Positions 1 through 13,100 of a DNA stretch of 64,000 bases are shown here, piece after piece. A program made the position numbers and the translations under genes. The notes beneath the pieces were generated by a model. That model was not told where the DNA came from, searched no databases, and was given only the letters and a program-made list of their open reading frames with translations. This DNA comes from Eutypa lata. Lineage: Eukaryota; Ascomycota; Sordariomycetes; Xylariales; Diatrypaceae. The stretch spans positions 1,426,001-1,490,000 of the forward strand of contig JAKULF010000002.1 of NCBI GenBank assembly GCA_022661535.1. The letters run 5' to 3'. How positions within the stretch are numbered: the first letter of the stretch is position 1; every line of letters starts with the position of its first letter.

Positions 1-3000
1 GGACTGCCAAGTCAGCGAACTCATCGACTAAAGAGACCGTCTCATCTACCGGTTGGTCTCGATACTCTCGCCATAGGCCTCGTAAGTAGAAATATAGGTA
101 GGTGTGGAGGTCCTTCTTTTCTAGTTGGCGGACCACAGTTGCGGGGGGGATTAGCCCTCGCTGAGCTTCATCAACTAGCAGCGCTATGGCTTCGGAGGTA
201 GCTTCCTCGAGCTCGGGAATATTCATTCGATTCAATTGAATCTCTGGAACCCTGAGCGCGATAAAGCTGGGAACATCGTCGGTCACCGCATCGGCTAGGT
301 GGTTTTCTCTTATCAATCGCATTGCCGAATCCGCATCCTGGAGTTTGATGTAGCTTCGTAGAGCCTCCCTGTATCGCCCGTTTAATTCATATAGCCTGGC
401 CAAGCCCTCCATTACGATCCGCCAGTCACGTCCCTTCTCTCCGTCTTCCACACTGTCCTCCCTGACATCCCGGAACTTGAGCTGGTTCTCTAGGACGGTA
501 ATAACTTCACGAGCATCGAAGAGTTCGGGTTCCCAATGATCGAGGAGCTCCTTGAATTTGAGCTTGTCCTTCTGGATATAGTGACTTAGCACTATCTCAT
601 ATACAGTTCCAGGTATTGGTGGGCGCAAGGGTTCTGACGGCATGTAATTGACAATCTCGTCGAACTTCTTAGCCCCTGCGAATGCATATATCCACCTCTC
701 CCAACGATCGGGAGTATTCACTACTCGGCCGATAACCTCAGCAGCACGGTCCCAGTTCTTTCCCTCAACGAGACCCTGGATCCATAAGTCACTGATGCGT
801 CGTTTCTCCTTTTCAGCTGAGGAGTTCAAGAACCGAAGTTGGGTATCCATTGCTGATGAGATGTCGTCAAAGAAATCATCGCCGAAGGACTGTCTCTTGT
901 CAGGGGTCGAAGGCTGCTCGGATGAGTCGAGTTGTGGACCCATGATTTCTGGGTGCTCATCCAAGAGCTCCCACGAATCCTGATACCTCTGATGTTCCAA
1001 AAGCCATTGGAGATGATCTGCAAGATCTCTCCTAGTTGCTAGGATACAATCGTAGGGGCTGTGAATAAATATCTTGGCGCCGGGCTTGATGAGACTGGGG
1101 TGGACCGACTGTAACATCGATTGGGGCCTATGTCGAAGACTCCCGGGAGTGCCTCCAACTCTACTCACCGACGCAGCATCATCACTACCCCTGCTTCTAA
1201 TGCTTGCACCAGAGTTGAATAGGGATCTTGGATTGATAGCAGCGTTCCACATGTCTGTTCCAAGCCCTGCTAAAGCCTCCAAAGCTCCTCGCGATGCCAC
1301 TACAGATGCAGCTTTATTTGCGGGTAGTACGCCTAAATGGTAGTCGTTGGAAGACAGTCGCTCGAAACGACCAACTGTTAGACCATCTTTGTCAATCTCA
1401 GCCTGGGAAGTGAGGTCGATTAATCTTAACTCAGGCGGCTGGGCGTTTTGACGCCGTCGAATGCCTCCCGATGGTTCGCTACCGGAAGATGTCGTGGATG
1501 ATTTCGCTTTGTGCCCTTTAACATGCTTGACCTTATCTTCATCATCGTCATCCTCCTCGTCCGGTTTACAATAAGCAAGAACTAAAAGCAAACTTTGGGT
1601 ATATAAGGAAATGCCAGATATGATGCAATCCATGCGAAGTCTATACGGTTAGTAGGTGAAGGTTGGTGACGGCGGTGCTAAGTATAGTAGAAGATAATTC
1701 AAGGGAAGATGGTTTCTGTAGCCGGGGACCTTGTGTGGATAGGGGCGAGGGTAGTAAGAGTAGGTAGGTAGGTGGGCTTAAAGGATCTCAACTCACATTT
1801 TGACAATTTCAGCCCTCCCAATTGATTTCTCTCCCGCATGCTTACCAACCCCCATGCCGCCAGGATGAACGTGAATAATCCATATCGTACCTCCCCATCC
1901 AACTAGCAACCGTTCGATCTTCTTATCACTCTGTAGTGCCTGTTGTTTTAGCCTCGTAGCAGCGGGTGATTGCGGTTCGGCGACTGTTGGCTCGCTCGTA
2001 GTGTCTTCCTCGTCATTCTCGACTGATTGTTCGTCGATCCATTCTGCACGGCCTTTCCACACACCGGCCATCTCCTCCCATTCATCTGTGTGGGGTCTAT
2101 CAATATGCCCGATTCTCTTCCAGGCGTCCTCGGCGTCAGCACTATCGAGCTGTACCTTTGACCGCATAATCTTGATACCGTGCTCATTTAGCCATACGAC
2201 GTATTTCCCGGACAAGGACCACTTGATGGTGCTAATCGTCCCCTCGCCAGAATGTATAACAGTATCCTTGCCTGTGTTGGCGCCTATCCCGATACTTCCG
2301 AGCCAACCCGATGCCGCTGCCGCTGCAGTGCCGACGGTCGTAGACGTACTCTTGCCTTGAGGTGCGCCGACTGTCAAAATGAGACTTCCGGCGGTTCCTC
2401 CCGAGAGGTAGGTGCGATCGTTTTTATAATCGGGGGATAAAGCGACGGATTGGACTGGCCTTGCAAAGTTTCTCAACTGTACATCTTTCATGTCAACAAG
2501 CGATTGTATGCAAACATTCCCATCCATAGACGAAGTGGCAATATGGATATTATTTGACGGTATGTTGGGCACTTGCGGAGCTTCGCGGGCCCTTCGTTTT
2601 CCGGCAGGGAAAGAAGAGTTGGATTGTTGGGAAGAAGGGCGGTTTATGCTCTGAGCCATGGCTCTCGTTACGGCTTCGGGTTTTAAGGTCGAGGGAAGGG
2701 GCGGTGGCGGATACGGTGATATCGATATACTGGTTACTGAGGCTGAGTGTGCATGGTAAACGCGTAGGGACTGGAAGGTAGGAAGCTGTATGACATTGAT
2801 ATTGCCATTATGAGTTCCAACTATCATCTTGTCTCCAGCGACAAGAAATGCACTCGTAGCGTCGCCATTCCTATAAACGGGGTTCAGGTGTTGTGTTAGA
2901 CGAGCGTTTTTCAGCTTCGGTTCATCATCGTCCTCCTCTTCGTCCTCATCATCGTCCTCCTCCTCATCATCATCGTCGTCGTCGTCGTCGTCATCATCGA

Positions 3001-3244
3001 CTTCATCGTCATCGTCATCTTCCTCCTTATCAGCTGCCCCGTCCTTTCCGATACCGCCTCCTTTGTCTTCGTTATCATCAGATCTTTTGCTTGGACCTGT
3101 TTCCTGCCCCTCGGGCTGTTTTGAGTCGGGTTGCTCTGGGTGATTGTCTGGCCGTTGCCCATGTTCTGCACTGGCTACCTCGGGTTCGGGCTCTTCATTT
3201 TCGTGGTTATTATCGTCGCCCAGCGTGGGCTGAGCTGTCGTCAT
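1..3244 (-). CDS. vps41: Vacuolar sorting protein Vps41 (HOPS subunit), C-terminus cut by window edge
   Basis: This subunit of the HOPS tethering complex acts in late endosome and autophagosome fusion with the vacuole. Exon 1 is 3244-1797 and exon 2 runs from 1640 past base 1. The intron has a GTGAGT donor, and the phases fit so that the join reads IVK-ILRMDCIISGISLYTQ, a stretch I recognise from Vps41. The N-terminal ~115 residues are highly acidic (runs of Asp and Glu). A WD40-type region with GTHNGNINVI and HSASVTSISIS follows, and exon 2 carries the alpha-helical region (RDLADHLQWLLEHQRYQDSWELL) typical of the CHC repeat part. The ATG at 3244 is the first Met of the open frame. The gene diverges from apc1 across an 830-bp intergenic region. 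The acidic N-terminus is long for the family. Family assignment is from recalled conservation, not a database search. Confidence 0.9.
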
Positions 3245-4074
3245 GATGTGGTGACCATTTGAAGACTAGACATGATTCTAGATATCGTAGTTGAACCGAA
3301 TGTTTTTTTTTGGGATCGTAGATAGCGTCGAGGATGTAAAGAGGAGAAGATGTGGTGAATGAATTGTATTATTGTACACGTCGGTTGGCGTCGCGTGGAG
3401 CTCATGGAGAAGCATTGGGAAGCTCTGATTGAAGGTGAGAGCTCCAACGCAGCATCGAGTAGCAGCGGTAAGCAGGGATAGGGCTGTAGGGGTACCTGAT
3501 TACATAGAAAGGGATGCACTAAATACGTCACAGTTGTTGATAGGTGGGATTCATATACACATATACCTAGTTATGCATCATTTGTACAATACAGTTAAAT
3601 AGCTGTCACTAATGATACTTTCACACTGTATTTTTGTCAGCATTATGCGCTAAGAGATGTTAGATAGGGACCGGTAAGCGCTAACTATCTGAATTGACAT
3701 CGCCGCTAACTAGCTGATAGTTAGGCGCGTCTCACTAGACTGCACTTGAATATTTGATATTCTACTGCGTACTTCATACAAGAGAAGGAACGGATGATTA
3801 CCTCTGTGCATGTACGTCTAGATGGCACTTGCAGTAATTCATTAGGTCGGATTGTGCCTCAACCTGCAATTGACCATCAACATTGTGCCTTTAGGTACTT
3901 AGCAAGTCTATTCATTTTCACTACAACTATTCGGCTTTGAAAACTCTAGACGCTTTCATTTACCTACAGACCCCACACATCCATTGAGTCCAGGCGGGAA
4001 CATCCTAGAGCATACCAAGGAACAACTCATTTTCACACCCATCGATCAATGGATTCTCCCAACCCACTTTTAAT
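3245..4074. promoter_or_regulatory. Divergent intergenic region vps41/apc1
   Basis: This 830-bp spacer separates the start codons of two divergent housekeeping genes, so it must carry both promoters. I see no coding frame or repeat in it. A T-run lies at about 3303. No specific factor site can be claimed. Confidence 0.6.
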
Positions 4075-7000
4075 ATGGCTTCGGTGACATCTCTCGGGTT
4101 GCATCAACCAACTGCCCTTGAATATGCTATTCAGGAGCAGATTCTACCCGAGAATCCCTCTAGTTCCTTATACACCTGGGAGATTATCGTGGATCATGAA
4201 CCCGGTAACGAAGGAGAAGATGAGTTATTGGTCACAAAGGACACCGTCATCTGGTCACGTGGTTCCATCTTCCGCAAATCGTACGGCTTCAAGCTTGAGA
4301 AGGAGCCCATCACTCAAGCTCTCTTAACTTATTTCCCCAACTCCGAACAGGATTCTAAATCACCAACTGATGATGATGGGGTCGCATCTGAACCTACGGA
4401 TGAGTTACGGCCTCTTGCTAAGGCCTTAGTCGTCTTTCTCAAGACACAAGCCCATATCTATTTCCTTCAAGGCACCAGTCATGTGGTCCATATACCTTTT
4501 GAAGTTGAGTCGGCTTGTGCTGCTCCTCAGGGTGTTATCATACAACGGAAGCAGACGTCAGATATCAGCCTGGCTGCTAGCCTCAAGTTCCCTAAAGTTC
4601 CACCCAACTCCTTCATCTCAAGTCAGATCTCCCCCTCGTCTATGCGAACTTCCCAGCAGATGACGTTTACTACTGAAACTCTAGGAAGACCTAAAGCTTT
4701 GCCGTTAAGACTCAGCACCAATGTGGACACTGTCTGGGATGTACCAACCGCCAAGAATGATTCTCACTGGCCACGGCTAGTATCATTGACAGACCCCCTT
4801 CTAGAGATTGGCTTGGTGGTGACAAAACCTGATGCATCTACTAGGCGCAAGGGTTATAAGGGCTCGACTCGGCCACCCCATGTCCTCGACCCCGCTGAAG
4901 AAATTCTACACATAGAGGAACTCCCCCAACCCATTCAATCATCGAAGCAGGACAACAACAAGTTGATACTTGCCATCACCATCAATCGCGAGACAAGCAT
5001 GTATACGGTGTGGAGGTTCTCGTTTATTCGCCATGAGGACCCCTTCTTAGCTGGACGGAAGAAAACGCGACGGAAGTCCGATCGTCGTCGAAGTTCTATG
5101 CAGCCTGGTCTGCCCAGTGGTGCAACAAGTCCTATCCAAACCAACTTTAAAGAGAGCTTCGGTACCACGTTACCTGGCAAGCGCGCAAGGAAGAGTGAGA
5201 AGGTAGACAAGACTGACCGAGCTCTGGAAAACCTTGAGAGCTCTTTAGGCATTGACAGAGACACTGGATTGAACCGCCGTAGCTCCCGCCGCGTGAGCTC
5301 TATGCTGGCTAGAGCTGACCTTTCCGCATCACAAGATCGGACCAATTTTGTTGACCAGTCTCAAACCTCGGAGCATCCCAACACACGAAGACACACATCA
5401 CACAATAGTCAGAGGAACCGAAATAGTGGCGTTAGCTTTAGTGGGAACTATGGCCACGGTCATGGTGGCAATTCGCTCGTGACTTTTCTGGAGGCTCCAG
5501 TAGACAACTTGCTAGAAGAACTGCAAGCTAGCGGTGACTTGAAAGGGTTCCACAATATGGGATTGGATGACCATGACTTCGATGGCCTGGCGCAGGAGAT
5601 CATGCTGACCAAGGTCCACAGCATTCCTGTTGATAATAGTAATGTTCGTTACTCTCTTTCGAAACAGCCTGCTCGAAAGCAATGCAAGGTATTCTGTCTG
5701 GCTGGGCCTCCTTCCACAACCGATGGGCACATGCGTCGGCAAGTCCTAATAGGGATCCAAGATCTCATGGAGAAACGTTTGCAACTCCTAATTTTACACG
5801 TACAGTCTAACATGGCTGATGAGAAGGCAACTGTAAATGTTGGTAAACTTACAAAGGCTCAAAATGTCATCGATTCGTGCAAGATTGTTGACAGAAGCGT
5901 ATCAAAACTCCTTGTTCTATCGGAATCTCATGAGGGCCAGCGGGCGCTCAGCGTTCAAGCACCTTGGAGCGACTGGAAGAATGTCACCCTTCCCCCTAAA
6001 CTATCACTCGCTAGCCTGCGAAGCCTTGACTACCGCGGAAGTCTCGTCAATAGAGAAATGGGTATTCGGAGAGCTGTGACCCCTGTCATTGGAGAGATTG
6101 CTGGCATCCGACACCCCAAACTACGTGGTGTAGTTGATATCTTAGATGAAGATACGAACCAGCTTCACCAGATTCGAATCCAACTTGAACCAACCTCACC
6201 TCAAGTAACTAAGGTTCTCTCAATTCTACACGCCGCCCTTCCGGTTGCATTTGGAGAGAATCTCCTTGTGATTTGGTGGAATGCTTTAGATTGGCTTCGA
6301 AGTGAAGACATTGAATGCACCGATATCGAATGGTCCGCGGTCGTTATACTCATCATGTCAGTCTATCTTGTCTTAGGGACAGAGAATGTTTCCCCCCCTG
6401 AACCATCTTCGATTCGTAGACGGACAAGAAGCTTCCTACGATCAAGTAGTGGAACACAGGTGGATCTCAGTGATTGGGAAGCAATGAATTCTTACGAAGC
6501 CCCTAACTCATCAACACACCCTGTCTGGGCTGAAGGAACCGCCTGGCAATGGATGCTAGAACAGGATGACACTGCCTTGACAATGTTCCATCCAAATTCT
6601 ATTCGAGAAGATTCGGGGTTTCTAGTCTCTCACGTAAAACATGCGTTATCTTGTCTTTCTTCCGCCTACGGAGAAAAGATCGTCGTTTGTCTCCCAACCG
6701 CGCCGCATAACGACGTACCAAGCAAGACCCAACACGCGCGAGATGTCTTTGTCGCCTTGCACTTGCTACTGGAGGAGCAGAAGCTAGACACTAGCTCTTC
6801 TCAGACGTCATCCCCAGGCCCAGTCAATCTACGCGCTGTTCTACTCCAGGTTGCCCAATGGATGAAATGGGAAGGCTGGCTCGCGTTGTATGAGTTGGAA
6901 ATGCCCCTCGACTGGCTTGAACATCGACCTCGAGCTCCAGTCGTAACAATCTCCCTTTCATGCCCTGAGCCAACCTATTGGAGTGCCCTGGATTGGATTT

Positions 7001-10000
7001 CAACCAACCTAACCCAAGAGAAGAGGTCAGCCGAAATGATAGCGACTATCCCGGAAAACATGTCATCTCGAAGCCTCCCAAGAATTTTGATGTTCAAGCG
7101 GCTTTTGGAAATTCTAAACACGGGGAAGAAATCGCCGGTCGAGTTTGTGGAAGCCATGCATGAAAGCGGCGTTACTACTTTTATCTTAGAGACTTTACCA
7201 GAGGCTGTTGTTGTTCCACTCCGAGATGCAATTGTCCAGTGCCAAGGAAATCCGCCATCAACATGGTCAAGAAACCTACTGGACTTGGTCAATAGGGGCG
7301 ATGTTGGTGCTGTCTTTTCGTCATCGAGTCGCCATACTTCCCATACTTCCCACATACCAGTAAGCCTTATTAGAAATATGTATGCCATCTATCCATAAAT
7401 GCTAATGTTCAACAGACTTCTCAACACATGGCTTCTTGGGACTACTCGTCTCTCTGTCAGAATGTCATGGATTTCCAAGATGCACCAGCTGATGATGTCG
7501 CAGAGAGCGACAAGCAGGCTGTTATTCGAGCTATCTTCAAAGAAGATCGTCGCTTAGAGGAAATCAAGTTGATGTTGAATACAACCAAACCACGGATTGT
7601 GCGATTGGATCCGCTGCCCGAGTGGACTGAGCCGTTCTATCTTGAACAGCAGAAGGAATTGGTGACCAGACTTGCTACGAACACGTTATCAATCCCCGTT
7701 GGGCGATCATTGATGAATTATGGTCTACGGTTCCCGCTACTAACACAGAAGTTTCATATCAACGGCTTCGTCCTTAACTGTTCGGTCAAGCCGACTAATA
7801 CAACCGTCGGGGTGGATAAAAGTCATTTCACAGAAGATAAGATCGCGTGGGCTTTCTTCCATTCCGGTGTTGCCGGTGGATTATCCATCTCTCGCCAGGC
7901 GAAGGGTATAGACACGTCATGGATACTCTATAATAAGCCTGGCAACGACCTCAACAATCGACATGCCGGCTTCCTGTTAGCACTTGGTCTCAATGGTCAC
8001 TTAAAAGGTGTAGCAAAGTGGGTTGCCTTCAAATACCTGACACCGAAGCACACCATGACTTCCATCGGATTACTTCTCGGGTTAGCCGCGTCCTACATAG
8101 GAACAATGGACTCTCTGATTACTCGCTTGCTCTCGGTACATGTTACGCGCATGCTTCCCCGAGGGGCAGCCGAGTTAAATTTATCTCCACTAACTCAGAC
8201 AACGGGCATCATGGGAATTGGCCTATTATATTGCAACAGTCAACATCGACGTATGAGCGAGATCATGATGTCTGAAATTGAGCATATAGAGTCCGATGAT
8301 GATGAGGAGCCGCTCCGCAGTGAATGTTATAGACTCGCGGCAGGATTTGCATTGGGATTTATTAATCTTGGGAAAGGTGCAGATCTCAAGGGTCTTCACG
8401 ACATGCGCATCACTGAGAAGTTACTGACTCTAGCTTCCGCTACGAAAAAGGTCGAACACGTACATGTTCTTGATCGATCAAGTGCTGCGGCCATCATGGC
8501 TATAGCGTTGATTTATATGAAATCAGAAGATCATATAGTAGCTCGTAAGGTTGATGTTCCCGAGGCTGCTCTCCAGTTTGACTACATTAGGCCTGATCTT
8601 CTACTCCTGCGGACAACCGCGAAGCATCTCATCCTCTGGTCTGAGATTACACCAACCCATGATTGGATCCGCCAAAACCTCCCTCCACGTTATCGCTCTA
8701 GGGTACAGTCAGCGACACAGCCGTTTGATCACGGATCTCGTGGGCACCTCCACACCACAGATCTGCCTTTCCTCACGATCTTAGCTGGCCTCTGCTTTGC
8801 CATGGCACTTCGATACGCCGGCTCTGGTGACACTCGAGTGCGTGATGTCCTGCTTTCTTACCTACATAGACTGCACGGATTCTGCCGCCATCCTACGCCG
8901 AAATATAACTTCGACGATCGATGTGTGCAAATGGTCGCGCGCATGTGTCTTGACGTAGTCTCACTATCATGCGCTACAGTCATGGCTGGGACGTGTGATC
9001 TAAAGGTCCTCCGCATCCTGCGCTCTCTGCATGGCCGCAGCGATCTTGAAACCACGTATGGTTCGCACATGGCAACACACATGGCAATTGGAGTCATATC
9101 GCTGGGCTGTGGTACCCAAACCTTCAACACTTCGAACATAGCCATCGGCGCGCTTCTCGTCGCCTTCTACCCTGTTTTCCCGGACTCTGTGCAAGACAAT
9201 AAGAGTCATCTGCAGGCATTCCGGCACTTCTGGGTGCTTGCTGCCGATCCGCGATGTCTCGTGACTAAGGATATGGCGACCAATACTCCCGTTAGCGTAC
9301 CAATCTCTATCCGTCTCAAGCCATCCTCTACTTCGTCCTCGTCCCCTAGCTCAGCAGCAGCAGCAGCAGCAGCATCAGGGGCAGAAGAACAACAACTCAC
9401 CCGCACAACACCCTGTCTCCTACCCCCCCTCCACTCCATCCACAGCATCCGCACGACATCTCCCGAGTTCTGGAACCTCGACCTCGACTTCGCCGCGGAT
9501 ATGCGCCGCGCGGACATGTTCCTCAAGCGCAGCCAGGCGCTGTACCTCCGTCGCCGCCCCGTCAGCGACTCCCCCTTCTCCGCCACGATGCTAGCGCTCG
9601 GCCGCCGCTCCCAACAAAACACCTTAGAGGCGGGGGCGGGAGCTCTACAACAGAACCCCACCGGCGGCGTCGTCGACCCCCAGCAATCGCTAGAGTGGAT
9701 CTTCGACGCTGTACCGGCGCTAGCGAAACTCACGCACGCTGAACGCGGTATCGTGCTCGATCGGGGCATCGGTGGCCCCGATGTGAGTGATGCTGCGATG
9801 AGCGTCGTCGATGCGAGGTTGGTTTTGGAAGACTGTGTGAGCAGTGGTGGTGGTGGTGGTACAGCGAGTAGGGACGATCTGGTTGCGCTGAGGGGATTGT
9901 TTGAGTGGGTTGGGTGGAGGGCCGGGAGGGGAGTGATGAGCACAAGTCCTGGTAATGGTGGAGAAGAGAAAAATGTGGATGGTGATAAGGAGGAGGCGGA

Positions 10001-10088
10001 GAAGATCGATTGGCGTGGTGAGGGGTGGTTGAGGGAGAGTGTTGTTGAGGGGTTGAAAGGGGGGATTTGGTTCGCTGCGAGGGAGTGA
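4075..10088 (+). CDS. apc1: Anaphase-promoting complex subunit 1 (Apc1/BimE), 1985 aa
   Basis: This is the largest scaffold subunit of the APC/C ubiquitin ligase, which drives metaphase-anaphase transition and mitotic exit. There are two exons, 4075-7359 and 7416-10088. The 56-bp intron has GTAAGC, a GCTAATG branch and CAACAG, and the phase is 0. The N-terminal exon has the Apc1 opening region (VIWSRGSIFRKSYGFKLEKEP), then a Ser/Arg-rich insert at roughly residues 330-470 that could be phospho-regulated. The second exon holds proteasome/cyclosome (PC) repeats around residues 1310-1720 (GLLLGLAASYIG, GIMGIGLLYCNS, AAGFALGFINLGKG). Length matches fungal BimE proteins (about 2000 aa). A poly-Ala/Ser stretch near bases 9340-9375 and a Gly-rich C-terminal stretch are low-complexity. 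The second exon also begins with an ATG that would mislead an intron-free annotation into two genes. Confidence 0.93.
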
Positions 10089-11714
10089 GGGCTGTAGATG
10101 GTGGATGAAGTCAAGGGGTAGTTAAGGGGTAGTTGGTAGTTAGACAGTTGATGGTAATGACAGATTATAGAAAATAAATGACATGTCTACATGGGTATGT
10201 TCCTACGTAGATGATGGATGCGGTTCTAGTGTAAAATCGGTACATAAGTCACTATATTAGACCTGTTATAGTAAAGACGAAGGTATAATGTCATTCATGG
10301 TATACCGTACCAATGCAATCCTACTGTCTACAGCTCTAACTCGAAGGTCTTGGAAACCTGATTCTCATGTTCAAATTACTAACTAGGAGGGTTTGTCCAT
10401 ATCTGATGAATACAAACATTGTAGAGCATGGTGTGGTTTGTTAAGCTCATTTGCCATATGCAAAACAACCTACTTTTATATACGAGCCTTGCTAGTTGTG
10501 CCCTGTCACTCGTGGTCCACCTGTTTAATGCCACCTAATAGCCACAATCACATATACATCATATATATTTACCAGTGATTCAGCTAGATTATCCAGCTGA
10601 GAGCTATCCAAAGTCAAACGACGATGTTGTGCAGAAAGGGGTTATAGCAACCTCGTATATAATCTCAGGACTCAGGAAGACCCTAGATAGGGGTTATAGC
10701 TATCTTGATAATGACGGATACAGTAGAAATTTCAGAGGTCTCAGATGATAACTTACTTTTGTTAGTTAACCGTGTGCAAGACGTCATGTTCATTACTTCT
10801 CCGAAAATTAGGGATATTCGAAAATCCCAAAATCTTTGTCCATGGCTGTTGGCAATAGCACATCTCTGTTGCAATAAGACGAAGCTTATTTGCGGTATCT
10901 ACTCTACTGGAATTATATAGCTTTCTTGAGAGTATATTTCTCTTGCAATATCATGTGATATCCCATTATGTGTAGTCTCAAAAACTACCGGCCAAACATT
11001 CAAAATTTCGCGTCTTTAACGTCTGTGTAAACATGGCAGCAGCATTGGCACAAGCTCAGCCAGGACTACGGCTGTTAATGAGCGGCCATCGCCTATTTAC
11101 TAAGACGATTAGTGATCATTTCACGCGAATTATCTTTCATCAAGAGCATTGGTTTTTCTCATTTACAGGAAGTCAATCATTATCATAAAAGTAAATCTTA
11201 ATGGTTCGAAGCGTGCAGCTAAGCACCTGCTCTCTAATCTCAACATATAATGCTAAAATTATCTATAAAAAGTTTCCTGCTGGAAATCGTGCCTTTCCTG
11301 TTGAGTTTTAAACTTTACTATAGTCCAATCTTATTATTTATCTCCCGCAGAATGGGGTCGTTGCATACCGGCTTGAATTGCATTCAACCTTCCACGTTAG
11401 GTTCAGCCCATTGTACTATTGCACTCCGTGGTCTCTCTTTCCTATTGTCATTATACTTCTTAGGGTTCGGCGCCAACAATGGGCCTTGTTCACTACACCA
11501 TACCATTGTTCCCCATGGTAAAATTTGATAAACTTTAGAAGCGGAAATACCTTGAACAAGGGCATTATCCTCGAACACTTACTTATGATGGCTTCAACGA
11601 GCTTTCTCCATGCTAACTACTTCGATTCCTTGACTTCAATTTTGCTTCGACTTGCCGTACTTGCTTTTTAATACTCTCATATCGTATCAGTTTTGCTTAG
11701 TGATCCACATCACG
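10089..11714. other. Intergenic, no gene seen
   Basis: This 1.6 kb lies between apc1 and the RNxxxH gene. Only short frames without fungal coding character occur. It must contain the apc1 terminator and the next promoter, but I can point to no specific site. Confidence 0.5.
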
Positions 11715-13100
11715 ATGCCGAAGTTTCATTCAACAGCGGCTCACCGGCTGGTGCAGGCCGAGGCGACCATTCAAAGGCAAGCGGAACATATTCTCGAACT
11801 GGAAGTTACCATCACGAAACTCAAGGTCAAGTTGGCAAGCCGGGGAATTAAAGTTGACTCCACTTTGTCGAGTCGACCCAAGTCACGATCGTCCCTTACA
11901 CCCCCAAGTCCAATGTCAGATGGTGCCGAAACAGCGTCGTATCTACAAGGGACGGCCTCATCTCGTGCAAAAGCACGGCTGACAGAAACCACCGAGTCGT
12001 CTCACTCGAAGGACTACTGTCACACGAAGTTGACAAAGGGAGGCAACCATTACGTGTACATCGATGGTAGATTAATCCTCGACGGGCCACTACAGCATAC
12101 CGAGAAGAGAATACCACACTATGCAGTGGAGACCGAAGCCTCATGTCAGCGACGCGCAATTACTTGCCGTAATGGATGGGGATCATCAACCTCGTCGGCT
12201 TTCTGGGATGCTCGGAACCATCACTACCCAAGCGATACGGAAGAGACAGAACCTCCCAAGAAGTCCAACCGCGGTTGGGTTCCCAGAGGATACGTTGAAC
12301 CCGAGACCCCACCTTCCTCGGTGTGCGACGAAGACGAGCCAGGACATCCAGAAAACCCAATCAATCCAATCTCCTTCCTGCGCAAAAAGTCACGCTACTA
12401 TGAGAAACCATGGGATTACTCGCTCTCATCTCATGACGCACCACCTCCGGCCTCTTACGTCTACATACCGAGCAAGTTTACCTTCGGCCTACTACGGCGA
12501 GCCCTCGTACTAGCACAGGAGGCATTCTTCGCCACGGCCCGTGAATGCTGGCCCGATTTCCAGCGGGCCCATTTCCCGGGGGGGCCGCAGGAAGTAAAGT
12601 TCGGTCGCAGCGACATGGAAGTGCCATTGACCCAGCTCTTCTTCTCCAACCGGCTCGGGGGTCGCGGCGGTACGGGCGCCAGGGCGGAGGTATCCAGCGC
12701 TCTCAGCCAGGTAGCGGATCTCCGCAATGCTGTGTGCCACTACGACGGGCAGGGGTTGCGGAAGGTGCACAGCATCGATTCCCAGCTCAGCAGCGCTCAC
12801 GAGATAGCCATTTGTCTGCTAGACGCGGGGAGGGCGCACAAGATTCGCGGGCTGAGAGATGCGCTCGTTCGGCGTGCCGAGGAGGAGCTGCGTGAGATCG
12901 AGAATTGCCGGGCCTTGATTGCGCTCCCCGAGTGTCGGCTCAGGTGGAAGATGCACCAGCAGATGCTGTTTGATGGGACTGGCCGCTCGAGTCGGTCCAC
13001 TAGCCTCTTTGCGGTGGATTTCCCGCCGAGGAATTATCCGGTTGCTGTTTTGGAGGCGACGGAGGAGTGGGAGAAATGGGGTTTTAATGGCAAGGATTGA
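11715..13100 (+). CDS. Unknown protein with N-terminal coiled coil and RNxxxH (HEPN-like) motif, 461 aa
   Basis: I do not recognise the family. The frame is open from a TTG at 11652, but the first ATG is 11715, with a good context (cacgATGCC), giving 461 aa without introns. Residues ~10-45 are heptad-like (AEATIQRQAEHILELEVTITKLKVKL) and probably coiled. Residues ~50-240 are Ser/Pro-rich and low-complexity. The C-terminal ~220 residues are folded-looking and GC-rich. They include LRNAVCHYD at residues 336-344, where R337, N338 and H342 match the R-x4-H pattern of HEPN-domain RNases, followed by helices rich in Arg/Glu. The RNase reading is an inference from one motif. It could equally be an ordinary helical domain. 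No neighbour helps with function. Confidence 0.72.
   Translation: MPKFHSTAAHRLVQAEATIQRQAEHILELEVTITKLKVKLASRGIKVDSTLSSRPKSRSSLTPPSPMSDGAETASYLQGTASSRAKARLTETTESSHSKDYCHTKLTKGGNHYVYIDGRLILDGPLQHTEKRIPHYAVETEASCQRRAITCRNGWGSSTSSAFWDARNHHYPSDTEETEPPKKSNRGWVPRGYVEPETPPSSVCDEDEPGHPENPINPISFLRKKSRYYEKPWDYSLSSHDAPPPASYVYIPSKFTFGLLRRALVLAQEAFFATARECWPDFQRAHFPGGPQEVKFGRSDMEVPLTQLFFSNRLGGRGGTGARAEVSSALSQVADLRNAVCHYDGQGLRKVHSIDSQLSSAHEIAICLLDAGRAHKIRGLRDALVRRAEEELREIENCRALIALPECRLRWKMHQQMLFDGTGRSSRSTSLFAVDFPPRNYPVAVLEATEEWEKWGFNGKD

Noticed and set aside
2893..3246. Plus-strand His/Arg-rich frame
   Set aside because: It is the antisense of the Asp/Glu-rich N-terminus of Vps41.
7428..10088. Separate gene starting at ATG 7428 after the first apc1 reading frame
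   Set aside because: A 56-bp intron with good signals joins it in phase to the upstream exon, and PC repeats belong to the same Apc1 protein.
9206..10114. 302-codon minus-strand frame opposite apc1
   Set aside because: Low-complexity antisense of a conserved coding exon. No domain or splice support.
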